NCBI GenBank assembly: GCA_036250195.1
Contig: JAVHZZ010000006.1
Coordinates: forward strand, 78,329,369 to 78,393,368
DNA: 64,000 nt
DNA from: Mixophyes australis
Taxonomy: Eukaryota > Chordata > Amphibia > Anura > Limnodynastidae
Reading direction: 5' to 3'
Shown: positions 11,914-23,849 of the stretch, piece after piece
Position numbering within the stretch: position 1 is the first letter of the stretch
Layout: the number at the start of each line of letters is the position of its first letter
Made by a program: the position numbers and the translations under genes
The notes under the pieces: generated by a model
Database searches by the model: none
What the model was told of the DNA's origin: nothing
What the model saw: only the letters and a program-made list of their open reading frames with translations

Positions 11914-12600
11914 TCAGGTATGGGTCTGCTTATTAGACTTGGCAACAGTTACGAATTTGCCTAATAGGTGGGAACCCAATATGGCTCTGGATTTTAGGCT
12001 GGGCACCAGAAATGGTTCTGCATATAATACTCAGCACCAGATGTGGGTCTGCATATTTTACACGGCATCGGTTATGGGTCTCCATATTGTGCTCGGCATC
12101 GGTTATGGGTCTGCATATTGTACTTGGCACCAGTTATGGGTCTGCATATGGTACTCGGCATCGGTTATGGGTCAGCATATTTTACACGGCACCAGTTATG
12201 GGTCTGCATATTGTACTTGGCATCGGTTATGGGTCTGCATATTGTACTTGGCACCAGTTATGGGTCTGCATATTGTATTCGGCATCGGTTAAGGGCCAGC
12301 AATTTGTACTCTGCACCGGTTAATGGTCTGCATATTGTACTCGGCACTGGTTATTGGTCTGCATGTTATACTTGGCACCGGTTATGGGTCTGCTTAATAA
12401 ATAGGGAACCTGATATGGCTCTGCATTTTAGTCTGGTCAACAGATATGAGTCCGCATTTTAGACTTGGCACCAGATATTGCTTTGTACATTAGTCATGAC
12501 ACAAGATATAGTTCTGCTTATTCGTCTTGGCACCAAATATGGGTCGGTATGTTAAACTTGGCACCCCATACTGCTCATTACATAAGACTAGACACTCGTT
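11914..12600. repeat. 31-bp minisatellite
   Basis: About 20 tandem units. The consensus is roughly TATGGGTCTGCATATTGTAC then TYGGCAYCRGT, best preserved at 12050-12400 and decaying on both sides. Because 31 is not a multiple of three and the unit lacks stops, all three plus frames stay open; the resulting short frames are not genes. Confidence 0.85.
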
Positions 12601-13974
12601 AGGGTTAAACTTTTTGTATTGGCATAAACTTAGCAGCTTCACACATTTGGAGTTGGCTCCTAGATTTGGATATATATGTCAAAGAATGCTAATACTATGA
12701 ATGCCTTTGGAGCCTCCTCTGCTCCTTCACAGGCATATGCAGTCAGATCCGGGTCAGTGAGGTACCAAAGAAAACCTGCACGTTTGATTTGAAGCCATAG
12801 ATGGAGAAGGGGTACACTTAAAAAATACCTCTCCCCTTTCTTCCCCCCAAAACAAAAATGCCAGGTTGTCAGTGCAACAGGTGATTGGTAATGTGGTTGT
12901 CAAAGGCATGTGAACATTCACTTTACAGCTGGTCCAGCATCCAGGATGGCTGGGATCCCACCATGATTTCTGCCCTGGGAGCTATTATTTATATGTGTAT
13001 ATGCATATGTTTTGTTTCAATGTCCTTTGTAAAAGAGAAATTGACTGAGGACACAGTATATTGGACACAAAAGGAATGCTCTTCACCTGTCACTCCAAAG
13101 TGATTATATGGTTAAAGCACTGCACGTTGTGTTTTGACAACAGAATTGCTATTGTGTGAGGGGAACACCATTCCCCATTCATTTTTATGATTGGCCGATT
13201 GAGCATACGATCACTTATAATGCTAAAATACCCAAAGGCATAACTACCATACTAGCAGAAGGTGCAGCTGCTATGAAGCCTGCAGGCTGGGATGGGAGGA
13301 CCATCTCCCCTATCATAGCTCCATATGAATGTGTTTTATACATCCCAGAGCATATTCGCCAACATTTCGAAGTGACCCTCAGGAGTTCCCGGAGAGAGTA
13401 TGGCCGGAGGTGGTGGGGCTTGTCAAATAATGTCATGTTTGGCTCCACCCTTCAGACGCAATAACTCGTACATGTCATTTTACAGCAGGGGCAGCGCCAA
13501 AATGACGCAATACCCTGAGAATCGCGTCATTGCGTCTCTAATTCTGCCCACTTCACTAGAAAGTGGGCAGATGTGGGAGGATTCCCTGCTCTCCCAGGAG
13601 AGTTGGTAAGTATACCCCAGAGCGGTGCAAGGGGTTCCTAACAAAATGTTGCTATGGGGCCCAGTTTTTTTTTTTTTTTTTTTTTTTTGGGGGGGGGAAT
13701 GTCAATGTGGATTACAAGCTTACAAGACTGGACCGTTAAGAAGAGCAGAGTTGGTAAGTAGGATTGTTTTTTTTAATTTATAATAACATTTTGTGGTATT
13801 AAAAAGGCGTTTGGATTTTTTGCATTTTAGTATGTGCGGCTACATGGCTAAGCAGGCCCTGGGTGTCAGGGCATGGTGGCACTTGTGATTCTCCAAGTGC
13901 CAGCATGCCTGAGCTGCCATAGGTATGCTGGTGCTTGTAGTTCCACAAACTAAGTTAGTGTTTTACACATATTT

Positions 13975-14590
13975 GGCCCTAGTCACCTTGACAAAACCAT
14001 ATTGCATTGGAGGGGGAGGCAAGTTTAAAATATGGGGACAGATTTATAGTTTAGGTACGGCATGTCCCAGATCAACTTTCTGTGTAAAAATAAAGATATC
14101 TCGTATTGTGTACTATATGAAAAATCAACCAGTATTTTCCTGGCGTGCAAGATTATAAGCTATACAAATTTGCGACAGCGTACAAGAAACACTACATAGT
14201 GATGAAAATAGTTCTATAGAACTTATACAAATGTAGCACTCAAAAGATCCATGGATAAAAGATTAAATTGCTATATTTATTCACAAAATCACATATAATA
14301 TACATGTAACAAGAGCTCTTCTATAAAAACCTTTAGTATAATACCATTGTAAGCAATATGGCCAATTGCTAAATTAGTAAGACACACACTGCTAAAAAGC
14401 TATTTAATTTATAAATGTGTCCATAAAATAATTGCTAGAAAACATCTGATGGTAACATATATAATAATAAACTATCCAACTATTTTGCACCCCTTGCATT
14501 GTAACATGGTTTGTCCAGGATCAAATTTACTCCTATTTTTTGCTTTACTCTCCTTAATGATTCAGACACATTTTTCTTCTTTTACACACA
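13975..14590 (-). mobile_element. Interrupted MITE copy, GAGCAAAGCAAAAAAAGGAGTAA family
   Basis: The left part (13980-14090) is the reverse complement of 27743-27825, and the right part (14485-14577) ends in TTGCTTTACTCTCCTTAATGA. This matches the termini of copies at 16652-16957 and 24822-27874. The middle (about 14100-14470) is AT-rich inserted or diverged sequence. Confidence 0.6.
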
Positions 14591-14599
14591 CTTAATTTT

Positions 14600-15300
14600 C
14601 CCCCACTCACCGTCCAGGGGTATGGGAAGAGCCCTGTGCTGTCAACACAGGGCTAGGTACCAATGAGGATGGAGGGCGGGCATACTTTGTTTTTTTTGGT
14701 GGACTCTCATCAACCTAGTTAGTCCAGCCCCGTGCTTACCTGCCTGGGGCTGGTTGTCATCATTACAAGAGGACCTGCCATGACCAGGGCTGGTTGGTAG
14801 AGAATCGGGCCACGCTATTTGTCCCCCAGAATTCCACTGTATAACTGCCAGACTCGCTCGCATTGTCGCTTTAATGCCTGCAGTGTGTCGGCATTTTCAC
14901 TGTCGGCAGTCGCTCTGCCGGTATTTTATCCATGTCGGGATTTAGTCTGTTGTTTAATCTTCCCTGCCAGTATTTACAACGTTAGGTATTTTCTCCTTGT
15001 CAGTTTTTTGATTGTCGGCATTTTCGGGTCAGTTATATTTCCGTCTGTATTTTCACCATCGCAAATATGACTGCCACTGATGGAGTGGGGGGACTACATT
15101 GAATCCATATCAAAAGTAGAGGTATCGGTGTTCTCCCCAGAAAATTTTGACAGCTGTGTGGCATTAAGAAGCAGCCCGGTGGTGGCAGTTGTAATGCTTT
15201 GCAATAATATTGAAAAATGTTGGAGGTTATTGCCCACACCTGCCAGGACTGGTCAGACTGGTGGTCACTGGTCTATCACACTCTGCTGGATGTAGTGCTC
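14600..15300. repeat. Dispersed repeat with GTCGGCATTTT phrases
   Basis: At 14880-15070 short phrases GTCGGCATTTT / GCCGGTATTTT / GTCAGTTTTT recur with variable spacing. A related set in the opposite sense (CCGACACGAGGACACCGAAG) occurs near 10500-10560. I see no coding content; probably the interior of a DNA transposon. Confidence 0.4.
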
Positions 15301-15539
15301 ACATAGTGTTCTGATATGAGAAAAAATGTTTATTCTATTATAATAGGACTCTGTTGGGCTCCAAGAGCCGTGTGGCTAGCAAACATGAACCAATGTTATT
15401 CTTAACATCCTGGAGAGGAGGTGGATAAGGGTCCCTCCAGAGTTTGGATATGGAGGATTTGGAAGTGCTTAAAATATGAGAGGTAAGTTTATTAGTCTGT
15501 GAACCTAAGCCAGAGATAGGGAGGCACAGCAGGGTATTC

Positions 15540-16402
15540 GCCGGGGGGCCTGGAGCACTTAGGGGTGTCCCTATGATGTAACATGATTATCATTTTATAC
15601 AAATTTTAGACAAATAGACAGGCAATACAGTGTGCACTAATCCAAATCCTGACTAAGTGAGACAGTCATCCAAATCTTGTGGGGCGAGATTGCCCCACCA
15701 GATTACAGACAGTTGGCAGACTCTCTTCTACCTGTTATCGTCACTTACACTCCTTGTGGCTGCTGGTGTCTTTAGATAGCAATAAATTAAATTGTCCCAT
15801 CATCAACCCACAAATAAAGTAGCACACTTTAAATAATTCAACCCCACCTGAACTCCTCCATTAAATAGCCTACCTCCCACACTCTATTAACATACCCCCC
15901 TCCCACACGCGCACACACATTATTTTTTCAATGTATTTTCCCCCACACATTATATTAACATACTCTCCCCCCACGCACTTTATATTAACATACCCAACAC
16001 ACACAGTATATTAACATACCCCCCACACACACAAACGCATTATATTAACATAACCCCCCTTCACACTCAAATTATATATACATACACACACTACATAAAC
16101 ATACTCCCCCTTACTTTGTTCCATCGGCGTGTGCTGTGTGATCTTGCTGCTGCTCACACATGGGATCTGTTACGCGGTACACATCCCATGTGACATTGAG
16201 TCGCTTGGAGGCCACACATAGTGGAAAGTAGGGAGGGGGGACGGCCATTGATAGAAGGTGGGTGGTCCCGTTCGAAGTAATAGAGACTCGGACCGGTAGC
16301 TACACCGGTCCAACATAGTCTTTTTTCTGTCCAGCCCGCTTGCCCCCTGAGAAAGGCGGGCCCGTTAGGCACAGTGCTCCTCCCCCTTAATCCGGCCCTG
16401 CA
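15540..16402. repeat. C-rich dispersed repeat, copy B
   Basis: A diverged relative of 8734-10100 with the same order of motifs and the same CCCC/ATTAACATA tract. It ends CCTTAATCCGGCCCTG, the complement of a CAGGGCCGGATTAAGG-type hAT terminus. Target duplications could not be found, so its outer limits are approximate. Confidence 0.6.
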
Positions 16403-16439
16403 AAGAGACAGTTGAAATTTAATATCCAAAACCTACTCG

Positions 16440-17610
16440 ATCAAGGTATGACTGTCCCTCCAAAATTTTGAGGTCTTGGCACAGCAGCACCAAATGTGGA
16501 CAAAGTCTCCTCTAAGCCCACATCCCCTCCACCACAAAGTGTGGATCTTGAGAACATTTTGTTCAACCCTAGTAAGCAAAAGATACTGTCTGGAATAAAT
16601 TTGAGAAGAATTTTCTTTTATCTGGGTAGAGATAGAGGCTCTAGAGACTTTGGGCCTGAGTCGTTAAGAAGAGCAAGGCAAAAAAAGGAGTAAATTTGTT
16701 CCTCTACAAACCATGTTACAATGCAGGGGTTGGAAATCATTTTATTATTTTGCACTGAAGGAAAATACTGGCTGCATTTTCATGTAGCACACAAATACTT
16801 GTTAACTTTATTTGTACAATGAAAGCTAAAGTTTATCTAGGACTTACCCGAGCTCAACTATAAATAATAAGTTTACCCTCTCCTCCAATGTAACATGGTT
16901 TTTCCAAGCTGCAAAGTTACTCCTTTTTGGCTTTGCTCTCCTTAATGACCCAGGCCCTCTATCTCTAATCATGTCCCACATGTTATTATCTGTTGAGGGT
17001 CCAAGATCTCGTTCCCACTCGAGTTCATGCCCCAATGAGGATTCTGCAGTGGTAGATCTAAGTAAAGAGAACAGAGACCATACACCTTCTATTAGGTGTG
17101 TAGTAGCAGATTCCTCTCAAATGGAGTTAGGCCCCCAGGCACTAGAGATTTAGGTAAAGAGTGCAGATAGGGATTCCATAGACCGCCAACGCAATCCATC
17201 AAGAAAATCATAAATCAGCCTTGGACCACAGGGAATTTTTCTCCAGGATAGACTACAAAGCAGGGTTGAGAGAACCTTGTAAGAAATCAGGATTATCCCA
17301 TACAGAAGTTAGTAAGGAGGGTATGGTAGTCAATTTGAATTGCTTAACGAAGTACAACCAGAGAGATCTAGAATAATGAATAATAGGATCATTGAGTACT
17401 GGTTTCACAATTTTAGGAGAATTCATTTAGAAGAGGATGGGGAGGGGTATTACAGGCCATTAATTGAGACAGATCAGTAGTGTAGTATTTGAATACATTT
17501 GGAAGACCCCTGCCACCCCCACAGAGTAATCTAGTAAGGTTGGAAATTTTTAATCTAGGTGGTTTATTTGGCCAAATAAATGTATTTACAGATTGTTGTA
17601 GGATATCTCA
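16440..17610 (-). pseudogene. L1-type LINE ORF2 3' fragment (minus strand)
   Basis: Reading the minus strand from about 17600 down gives degenerate L1 ORF2 C-terminal sequence: NTFIWPNKPPRLKISNLTR, GGRGLPN, then HELEWERDLGPSTDNNMW (close to HEREWERDLGPPPDDSCW in the L1 at 41650-42507). After the inserted MITE it reaches a zinc-knuckle-like CGLRGDFVHIW at 16490-16520. Many stops; no intact frame. Opposite in orientation to the host gene. Confidence 0.8.
16652..16957. mobile_element. MITE inserted in the minus-strand L1 fragment
   Basis: 306 bp with inverted termini GGGCCTGAGTCGTTAAGAAG and CTCCTTAATGACCCAGGCCC. The inner matching segments are GCAAGGCAAAAAAAGGAGTA and its complement. It is the uninterrupted version of the family whose copy at 24822-27874 carries nested insertions. 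Confidence 0.75.
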
Positions 17611-18279
17611 TGGACTCGGGACAAGGATGGTCTGGAGTATCACACACTTTATCCTGATGAAACATGCACCATCCATATTGCATAATAAGGGTGTTTTATG
17701 TCACTTTAGAGTTCCATGGAGAAAAGTTCTGTTATGTTATGGCCTGGATTCTCAGTTTTTCCTTCTGTTATTTAATACAAATGTAAAAGTTAATGGCTCA
17801 ATTTAAAGAAGTCTGTGGATTAGGCTTGCTTGCAGTTTACATAGCTAATTTATTGTTTGAACTATCATTTATTTGATTTGATTGTATTTGTTCTACATTT
17901 ACATAATATAATATGTTTATGATAACAGTGCTGTTATATACTTGATATATCAAGGGACAATTAAATATTTCATGTGGATTCAGCCTTTGAGCTATGTTCC
18001 TTGTTCAAAAAATCTTATTTAGCTAACACAATGTTTCAGTGGTTTCTACTATCTGTATTATTAAAAGTAAGGTGCTAGTTTTACCATGCATAGTGACGTC
18101 ATTTCTTTGTACAACGTACAATAAAGCTTGAAAGGTTAAATTCTTAAAGAATATATCACACACATCTTTTTGCAATACATCCAACAACTTTGTACAGTTG
18201 TTTTTTTCAAGCTGTTTTTTTTGTTACAAGTAATAAATATACATAAATATATATATTCTGTTCTTTGTGTTTCTTACAG

Positions 18280-18421
18280 GTTACCTTGGGTACTACTGTA
18301 CATCGTTTTTATTCTCCTAATTTCTTTACTGATGGCATTTATCACGACTGTCTTCACACCGTTCAATCATAGCAGCTGGTTTTTGATCTTTCTGCTATAT
18401 GCACTTTATGGAATATCTCTG
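18280..18421 (+). CDS. abca5: ABCA5-like exon 3 of window: TM3-TM4 region
   Basis: One base completes the split Trp, followed by 47 codons ending in phase 0. The acceptor is gtttcttacag and the donor is gtgagc. The product is almost wholly hydrophobic (LPWVLLYIVFILLISLLMAF, then FLIFLLYALYGISL), as expected for two helices of the first membrane domain. It follows a 10.5-kb intron made largely of repeats. Confidence 0.95.
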
Positions 18422-19245
18422 GTGAGCTCAACTTAAGTTTACACTTCCTGACAGTTCCCATTCACTAAACCCCTGAAGTTGCCTTTTTTTTTATAACTGA
18501 CAGAAGTACGTTAATTTGAGACATAGCTTAATGTAAAATACTTATAGCATACGAACAATATGATAATAGAAAAACAGACCTATGTTCTTATTGTTTAATC
18601 ATAATTTTCTTTATTAAGTATGTGTATGAAAATATACTAAAATTGTACGTCAGAGCATTCCTTACAAGATAAAAACCTGTATAGTTTGTGCTAAATAGAA
18701 ATGAACTATCGGCAAATAAAGTTCTTCACTGTAAGTGTAATTAGATTATATTAGATTATTTAATTACATAAATGTAAAAATGGATTGGATGCCTTTCTTA
18801 CAAGAAATAGTATCACCTTCTATGATGATTAGAATGCATTATTGGGGTGGTTGATCCATGGAATTAATTTGATGGGTTATGGAGTCAGGAAGTATTTTTT
18901 TTCACACAATGAGGATACATTGTCAGCTGTCTTGCTGTGGTTTTGTCAAGGTGAATTGGAATCTACAATCAGGCATATATGTATGGTCAGAGGCCAAAAC
19001 TTCAGGGTAAGGGAGGGAAATGGGCAGAATATTAAATAAGGTGTTAATTCTGGCTTGTCTCTTTAATGGGATCACTTGGATGGTCCCTTTGTTCACCTTT
19101 ATCACCATATATTGTTAACTGTACTCAGGGATCTGACAGTTTGGCACCATAACCATAGTAGTGAATTGAGAGGGGATTGGTTACACAGCTTTACTACCCA
19201 AAACTGGCTCAAGCAGTTTAGGAACTAATCCCTAGCTCCCAGTAA

Positions 19246-19666
19246 AGCTAGGTACACACTACAGAAATTTCAACCAACTTTTTATGCCGAGTGATTTTAC
19301 ATGCGATCGATGGTCCGATGGCTCGGTCCATGGACTGCATACACACTAGCCTTGTTTAGGACGATAAAGGGAAGAGCGGACGTCTCTTTAGCGACTTTTT
19401 ACAGCCATGTTGTCATAAGCAATGACTGTAATTTCGTACTCACTGTTGTGGATCGGTCAGAAGTTTATACACACTACACAGCGGAAAGGAGATTGGAACG
19501 AAAATATTAAACGGTACGACCAACCAAATGAGGCGACAATCGTCCATTTGGGCAGACTTTCGACCATCGTGTCACTACACACACTGACCCGACTTTTGAA
19601 CAAATGGTCGTATGTCGGCTGATTGAGCCGATTATTGGACGAAAACTGTGTAGTGTGTACCCAGCT
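19246..19666. mobile_element. PIF/Harbinger-like MITE, TACACACTAC family
   Basis: 421 bp with ends AGCTAGGTACACACTACA and TGTAGTGTGTACCCAGCT, flanked by the 3-bp duplication TAA (19243-19245, 19667-19669). A TWA duplication is the PIF/Harbinger signature. Relatives are at 42794-43174 and beginning at about 62557. Short open frames inside on both strands are not genes. Confidence 0.8.
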
Positions 19667-19699
19667 TAACAAGGGGCTGGAGTGGGATGTACAACATTC

Positions 19700-21470
19700 A
19701 TATTAACCCAGTGAATGGGGCACTATGGAAAGTGAAATGGAGCTGCAGTACAGGTCTGCTTCCACTGTAGCATGTTGTAGACCGTTTCTAACCATTGTTA
19801 GTAAATATACCCAGACCACTCCTCGGTGCAAACCATACGTAGGCCTGAGCCCGAATGAGAGTGTGAAACATAGGGTGATTCTGGGGCTTAGCTCTACCTA
19901 AGTATATTCCAAGTGTTAGTAATATAAAAATAAAATATACGTGCATAAAGCGCTCATGGATTTCCAGAGAGATGTGTGAGGTAATCTTCTTATACACTTT
20001 CCATTTACGTACGATGTTACATGTAATGTAGAAAACAAACACAATATATTGTATTACGTAAAAGCCATATATCGTCCACCATAGAGAAAACCACAAAGTC
20101 CCGATCAAAATAGAGGGTATTCCACAATAGTGAAAGGTGTAGAAAAATGATGTATTCATCCACCATGTGCCTAGGATCGGAGGTATCCTTCCAATGTTAT
20201 GCTTGCAAGAGGGTTTCTTGGTAACTTGCGTGATATATATATACACCATCAGACTTATCTTCAGACCTCAATGTAGATTATAGGAATGTAGAGATGGAAC
20301 TGCCATCATCCAGTAATAAGTAAAAAAAATCAAAAACCTCTAAGGTCAATAATTGTATCTACTAAATAGATCAATTTATTACTTGTTACACTGATTACGT
20401 AGTTTATATTATTGAATGTGACACTGGTCTAATGTATATTGGACGTAATTCACTTGCATTAAAGGACCGTATTAGGGAACATATCACCAATATTAAGAAA
20501 GGGCTCAATATACATGCTTTATCCCTTCATATTAAAAATGTTCATGCTTGCAATGTAAACCATATTAGTTATTAGTTATTATCAGTTTTTGGGCCATCCA
20601 GCGTATAGACCCCATTGGAGAAAGAGAGATATGAATATTAGACTAGCCGAGGCAGAAATGCATTGGATCTATACTCTCAATACTTTAATCCCAGGGAGCC
20701 TAAACTCGGACTTTGAACTTAAATGGTTTTTGTGAGATTTATTTCGGTGTAAAGTTTTTGGTACATTAAAATTCAATGTATTTATCTCTTTTTCATGTTG
20801 GATCTCATTGCCGTATTTTAGGAACCGGAGAGAGAAACATCTTTGGGACCGTTGTAAAACGTCTTCTATGATATTGACAGAGTTCTGTAGAAGCTGTTCA
20901 ATTCTGCATATCTCTCTAGAATGTTGTGTGTAATTAGTCTGTTATGTGAATTGTATTCAACATTTACCCTTCTTTACATTGTAAAATACATATAAGGGAT
21001 GTGTATTCATAAATAGATTTTTGATGTTAGTTTCACTGCATGTTAGTATTAAAGATGGGCTTATTGAGCCCCTATGGCCGGGGATAGAGGTATCGCTTTT
21101 GACAGGTTGCGTGTCAAGTCTCTATATGATTTTAGTAGTACGATAGGATGAGTGTATATCCAAGCCTCCATATAGGTTTGACCATGTGTATAATATCCAA
21201 GCCTCGCTTTCGTGTATACAAGTCTCGATGTGACATATCACTTCCTCAATCAGCAAATCAGGCCCACATGTTTCAATTAGGACTATATAAGAGCGACTCA
21301 TAAGGATAGGGAGGAACTCATTTCAGCCTTGAGAAAGACTCCAGGGAGGAGTTGAAACGTGTAGAAGGCTCATATTCAGTTGGACCCCGGTTGGCTTGGA
21401 CGTACTCATTGGAGAAGGGACAGTTTTAACATCCATGTGATCCACATCTCCTCTCAGAGTCTTTTATGAT
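19700..21470 (+). mobile_element. Penelope-like retroelement fragment
   Basis: Approximate limits. The core is a GIY-YIG endonuclease remnant (20399-20735). Upstream is AT-rich non-coding sequence containing a 153-codon minus frame (19788-20249) that I take as chance. Downstream is a 3' region with a hammerhead-like motif (21328-21362) including TTGAAACGTGT. Penelope-like elements carry RT plus C-terminal GIY-YIG, and their terminal repeats are known to contain hammerhead ribozyme motifs; the RT is missing here. Confidence 0.65.
20399..20735 (+). pseudogene. GIY-YIG endonuclease domain of a Penelope-like element
   Basis: The frame opens with VVYIIECDTGLMYIGRNSLA. This is the GIY-YIG core as found in Penelope elements (Y-I-I-E-C...L-x-Y-I-G-R), then LKDRIREHITNIKKG. 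A TAG stop occurs at 20573. The end of the domain continues in another frame from 20583 (QFLGHPAYRPHWRKR ... EAEMHWIYTLNTLIPGSLNS ... WFL, stop at 20733-20735). The break coincides with a tandem 7-bp duplication AGTTATT at 20567-20580; one extra copy accounts for both the stop and the frame change. Confidence 0.85.
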
Positions 21471-21479
21471 ATTGAATTA

Positions 21480-22420
21480 TCAGGGCACATCTTGGGAGAC
21501 CCCCTTAAATCCACACACTTCTTAGGGATAACACAAACACAGTGTATATGTAAAAGCCACCTTGGTAGGTTTATTAAGGGAAGGTGTGATTAGAACTAGT
21601 GATATAAATCTAGCAGGTGGAACAATATAAACAGGTGTGATGTATAAAATGCAATAAACAGTTTAATCTCCAATACTTCTCTCAGTCACGATTAAATTAC
21701 ATCTCTCAATCACCACTTCTAAGAGACACATCTCTCAAATAGAATGTATATACCTACAGGCTTTCCACACTAGAATATAACACGGCCAATTTAAATCTGA
21801 ACTGTTTACACGCTGGTAAAACCAAATAGACAAAGAAATAAATTTTACTTATCTGTCATCATGAAGACAGTGCTCTGGATGGATGTAGCAGCAATCCACT
21901 GGGACCAAACCTCCTCTTGTTTGCAGTCCTCTTTGCTCCCATGCGGTTCACCCAGACCTAGAGACTCCCTCTCTGGCCAGGTGCTAACATTGTTTACCCA
22001 CGGAAATAGTTGCTCACCTGGAGGTTCACAGTCAGGACTCCCTTGTAAAGCTTTCCCTACAGCATGTAGGGAAAGCTCAGAATATATCGGGCTCTCCAAA
22101 TCTCTCCAACCCTTCTCACTGGCAGGACTCTGACTAGTCTGTCTGCTCTGCTCCAACAATTCTGGCATACACTTCTCAAGATGGCTTCTCCTCTTCTACT
22201 CCCAGACAGATTTTACTTATCTGCTCTCTTCTCTCTGTCCCATCTGCCTCCTTTGTTTTCTCCATCCTCCTGTAACCTTGGCTGCTGCAGGAGCTGATTA
22301 TAGTGTTGCAATCGGCGCCATTTTGTTTGATCCTCGCGACTGTGGGGGTCACACAAGGGTTAGTTGAAAATGGAAAGGGGACCTAGACTTTAAATTGGTA
22401 ACCATTCCTGCAAGGGCAAT
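21480..22420. other. Possible antisense LTR-like or other retroelement block
   Basis: The composition changes to CT-rich. It includes a GGTTTATTAAGG segment resembling a reversed polyadenylation region, overlapping open frames at 21845-22168, a perfect hairpin AGCTTTCCCTACA-GCA-TGTAGGGAAAGCT (22049-22077), and ATCGGCGCCATTTTG near 22310. No protein is recognised and no paired repeat was found in the window. LTR origin is a guess. Confidence 0.3.
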
Positions 22421-22702
22421 GCTGACCCCAACAGTAGGAGAGTTTGTGATCCCAAGAAGGGAGTAAAGTATGGATTCCACTGCCTTGTAGATGTTCCTCC
22501 CTTCTATGTGCATAACATCTGAATGCCTGTAAGTTCATGTGTATGGTTGTAATTCATGTGGAATTAAATTGGCTGAGTTATAAGGTACAGATGAATGTCT
22601 GCAAACGTGGAGTAGAGTCTAGTGAACCTGTCAATCTGGGTATTACCACTCCTTTCTCTGGATCAGTACAGCTAGTCCATATTGGAATAGGTTGACTTAA
22701 AG

Positions 22703-23332
22703 CAGTGGTCAGGGAACAGGGGTAAATTACCCCAAATGGGGTAAAAATGAAATTCCTGGGGTAATGCTGCCGATTTACATGCTGTCAGTTGGATTGTAGA
22801 CCCCTTTAAATCCTTTAAATGTGAAGTTGCTGTTGTACCAGAAGAGCCTCAAGGGTTGGCAGAGGCACTTCTTGAGCTTCGATGTAATAATGAAGCACGT
22901 ATTGCATTTGAAAACAAAGCAGATCTGTCATATTTTTGGATGTCAACAGCTGCAAAGGCATCAAAATTGCACATGAGGAAGCAGTCAAAAAGTTGCTGCC
23001 TTTTGCAACAACCCGCAACAAGGATTTTCCACTTTAACGAACTTAAAAACAAAGCAGAGAAATCAATTGGACACTGAAAACTGTATCCAAATTGCTCCGA
23101 CATCAAAATGCCCCAATATTGATGCTCTCGTATCAGAAATGAAGCAACATCATTTTTCCAAAACCTGAAGTTTTGAACTTGAAGCTTTGAAAGAAATTTT
23201 GAATAGATTCAATAAAATTTTGAATTCCAATAATTATTAATATATGATTTTCTTCCTTTCAAATCAAGGGGGTAGTGTCGGCGTATGTAAATATATTTTG
23301 GGGTAAAAAGTAAAAAAGTTCCCTGACCCCTG
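22703..23332 (+). mobile_element. hAT deletion derivative with 8-bp duplication
   Basis: A 630-bp element between perfect ACTTAAAG duplications (22695-22702, 23333-23340). The termini are CAGTGGTCAGGGAAC and GTTCCCTGACCCCTG. It keeps a piece of hAT transposase (22800-23200), so it is an internally deleted copy of an autonomous element and not a de novo MITE. Confidence 0.88.
22800..23215 (+). pseudogene. hAT transposase C-terminal fragment (ZBED5/SCAND3-like)
   Basis: A frame with VVPEEPQGLAEALLELRCNN then KADLSYFWMSTAA resembles the segment before the dimerisation domain in ZBED5/SCAND3-type hAT transposases (EE...L.EL..D.......FW........). A frameshift follows near 22970, after which the usual KKLLPFATT block can be read in another frame. 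Only the C-terminal part remains. Confidence 0.65.
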
Positions 23333-23846
23333 ACTTAAAGGATCGTTTTCTTTTTTCAACCTGGCAAAGTATATAGCTATGTAACGTGGTATGTATGTTT
23401 GCATATAAGATCCTATATATATTTGGACATGGATGTGAGTGGGAATCCACTCAGCAGCCGCAGTCACTCACATTGCCACTTTTGACTGGTCCTCCATTTT
23501 AGGTGGACAATAATGTCAATCCATAATGGATAATAATGTATTTTGCTTTCACTTTCTAAGTACAATGTTTTGCTATTTCTATCTATGAAATGCTTTCATT
23601 ATCTTAGAATGCAGACAGTATTCTAGAAAACCATTTTTGTGTTATGGGTAATGTCAGAAATCTGGACAATACTGAAATTATCCAGGCACCATTGGACAAT
23701 GTAAGGTAAATAAAATGAGTGTATTTTGGGCGAGTTTTGGGCCCTGCACTGTTCATGTCATATCTCCTAAATAAATTAGTTCTACCATCCAGGTCTTACA
23801 CAAACATTAATGCCCACTCTTGGTACCAAATTGTTTTAATTTTCAC

Positions 23847-23849
<3 letters not shown>

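Larger units (their letters stand above)
7794..18279 (+). other. Intron B of the ABCA5-like gene
   Basis: A 10.5-kb intron almost entirely of repeats (listed separately). Stretches without an assignment are 7794-8150; 8150-8730 (includes a poly-C run at 8490-8508); 10100-11150; 11160-11700 (starts with GGGCCCGATTCATGGAACG, like the end of a dispersed repeat); and 12600-13970 (includes T/G homopolymers at 13667-13698). 17600-18279 is AT-rich. Confidence 0.8.

Noticed and set aside
11939..12462. Three overlapping plus-strand frames of 103-139 codons
   Set aside because: They are phase-shifted readings of the same 31-bp minisatellite.
12885..13464. Open frames that might be extra ABCA5 exons in intron B
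   Set aside because: The translations show no ABCA similarity, and the flanking exons already join in phase (split Trp codon) without them.
19788..20249. 153-codon minus-strand frame
   Set aside because: It is hydrophobic by chance from AT-rich antisense sequence next to a Penelope-like element; no family is recognised and the frame does not match RT or GIY-YIG.
21480..22420. LTR retrotransposon call
   Set aside because: No second LTR, primer-binding site with certainty, or gag/pol sequence in the window; kept only as a low-confidence block.
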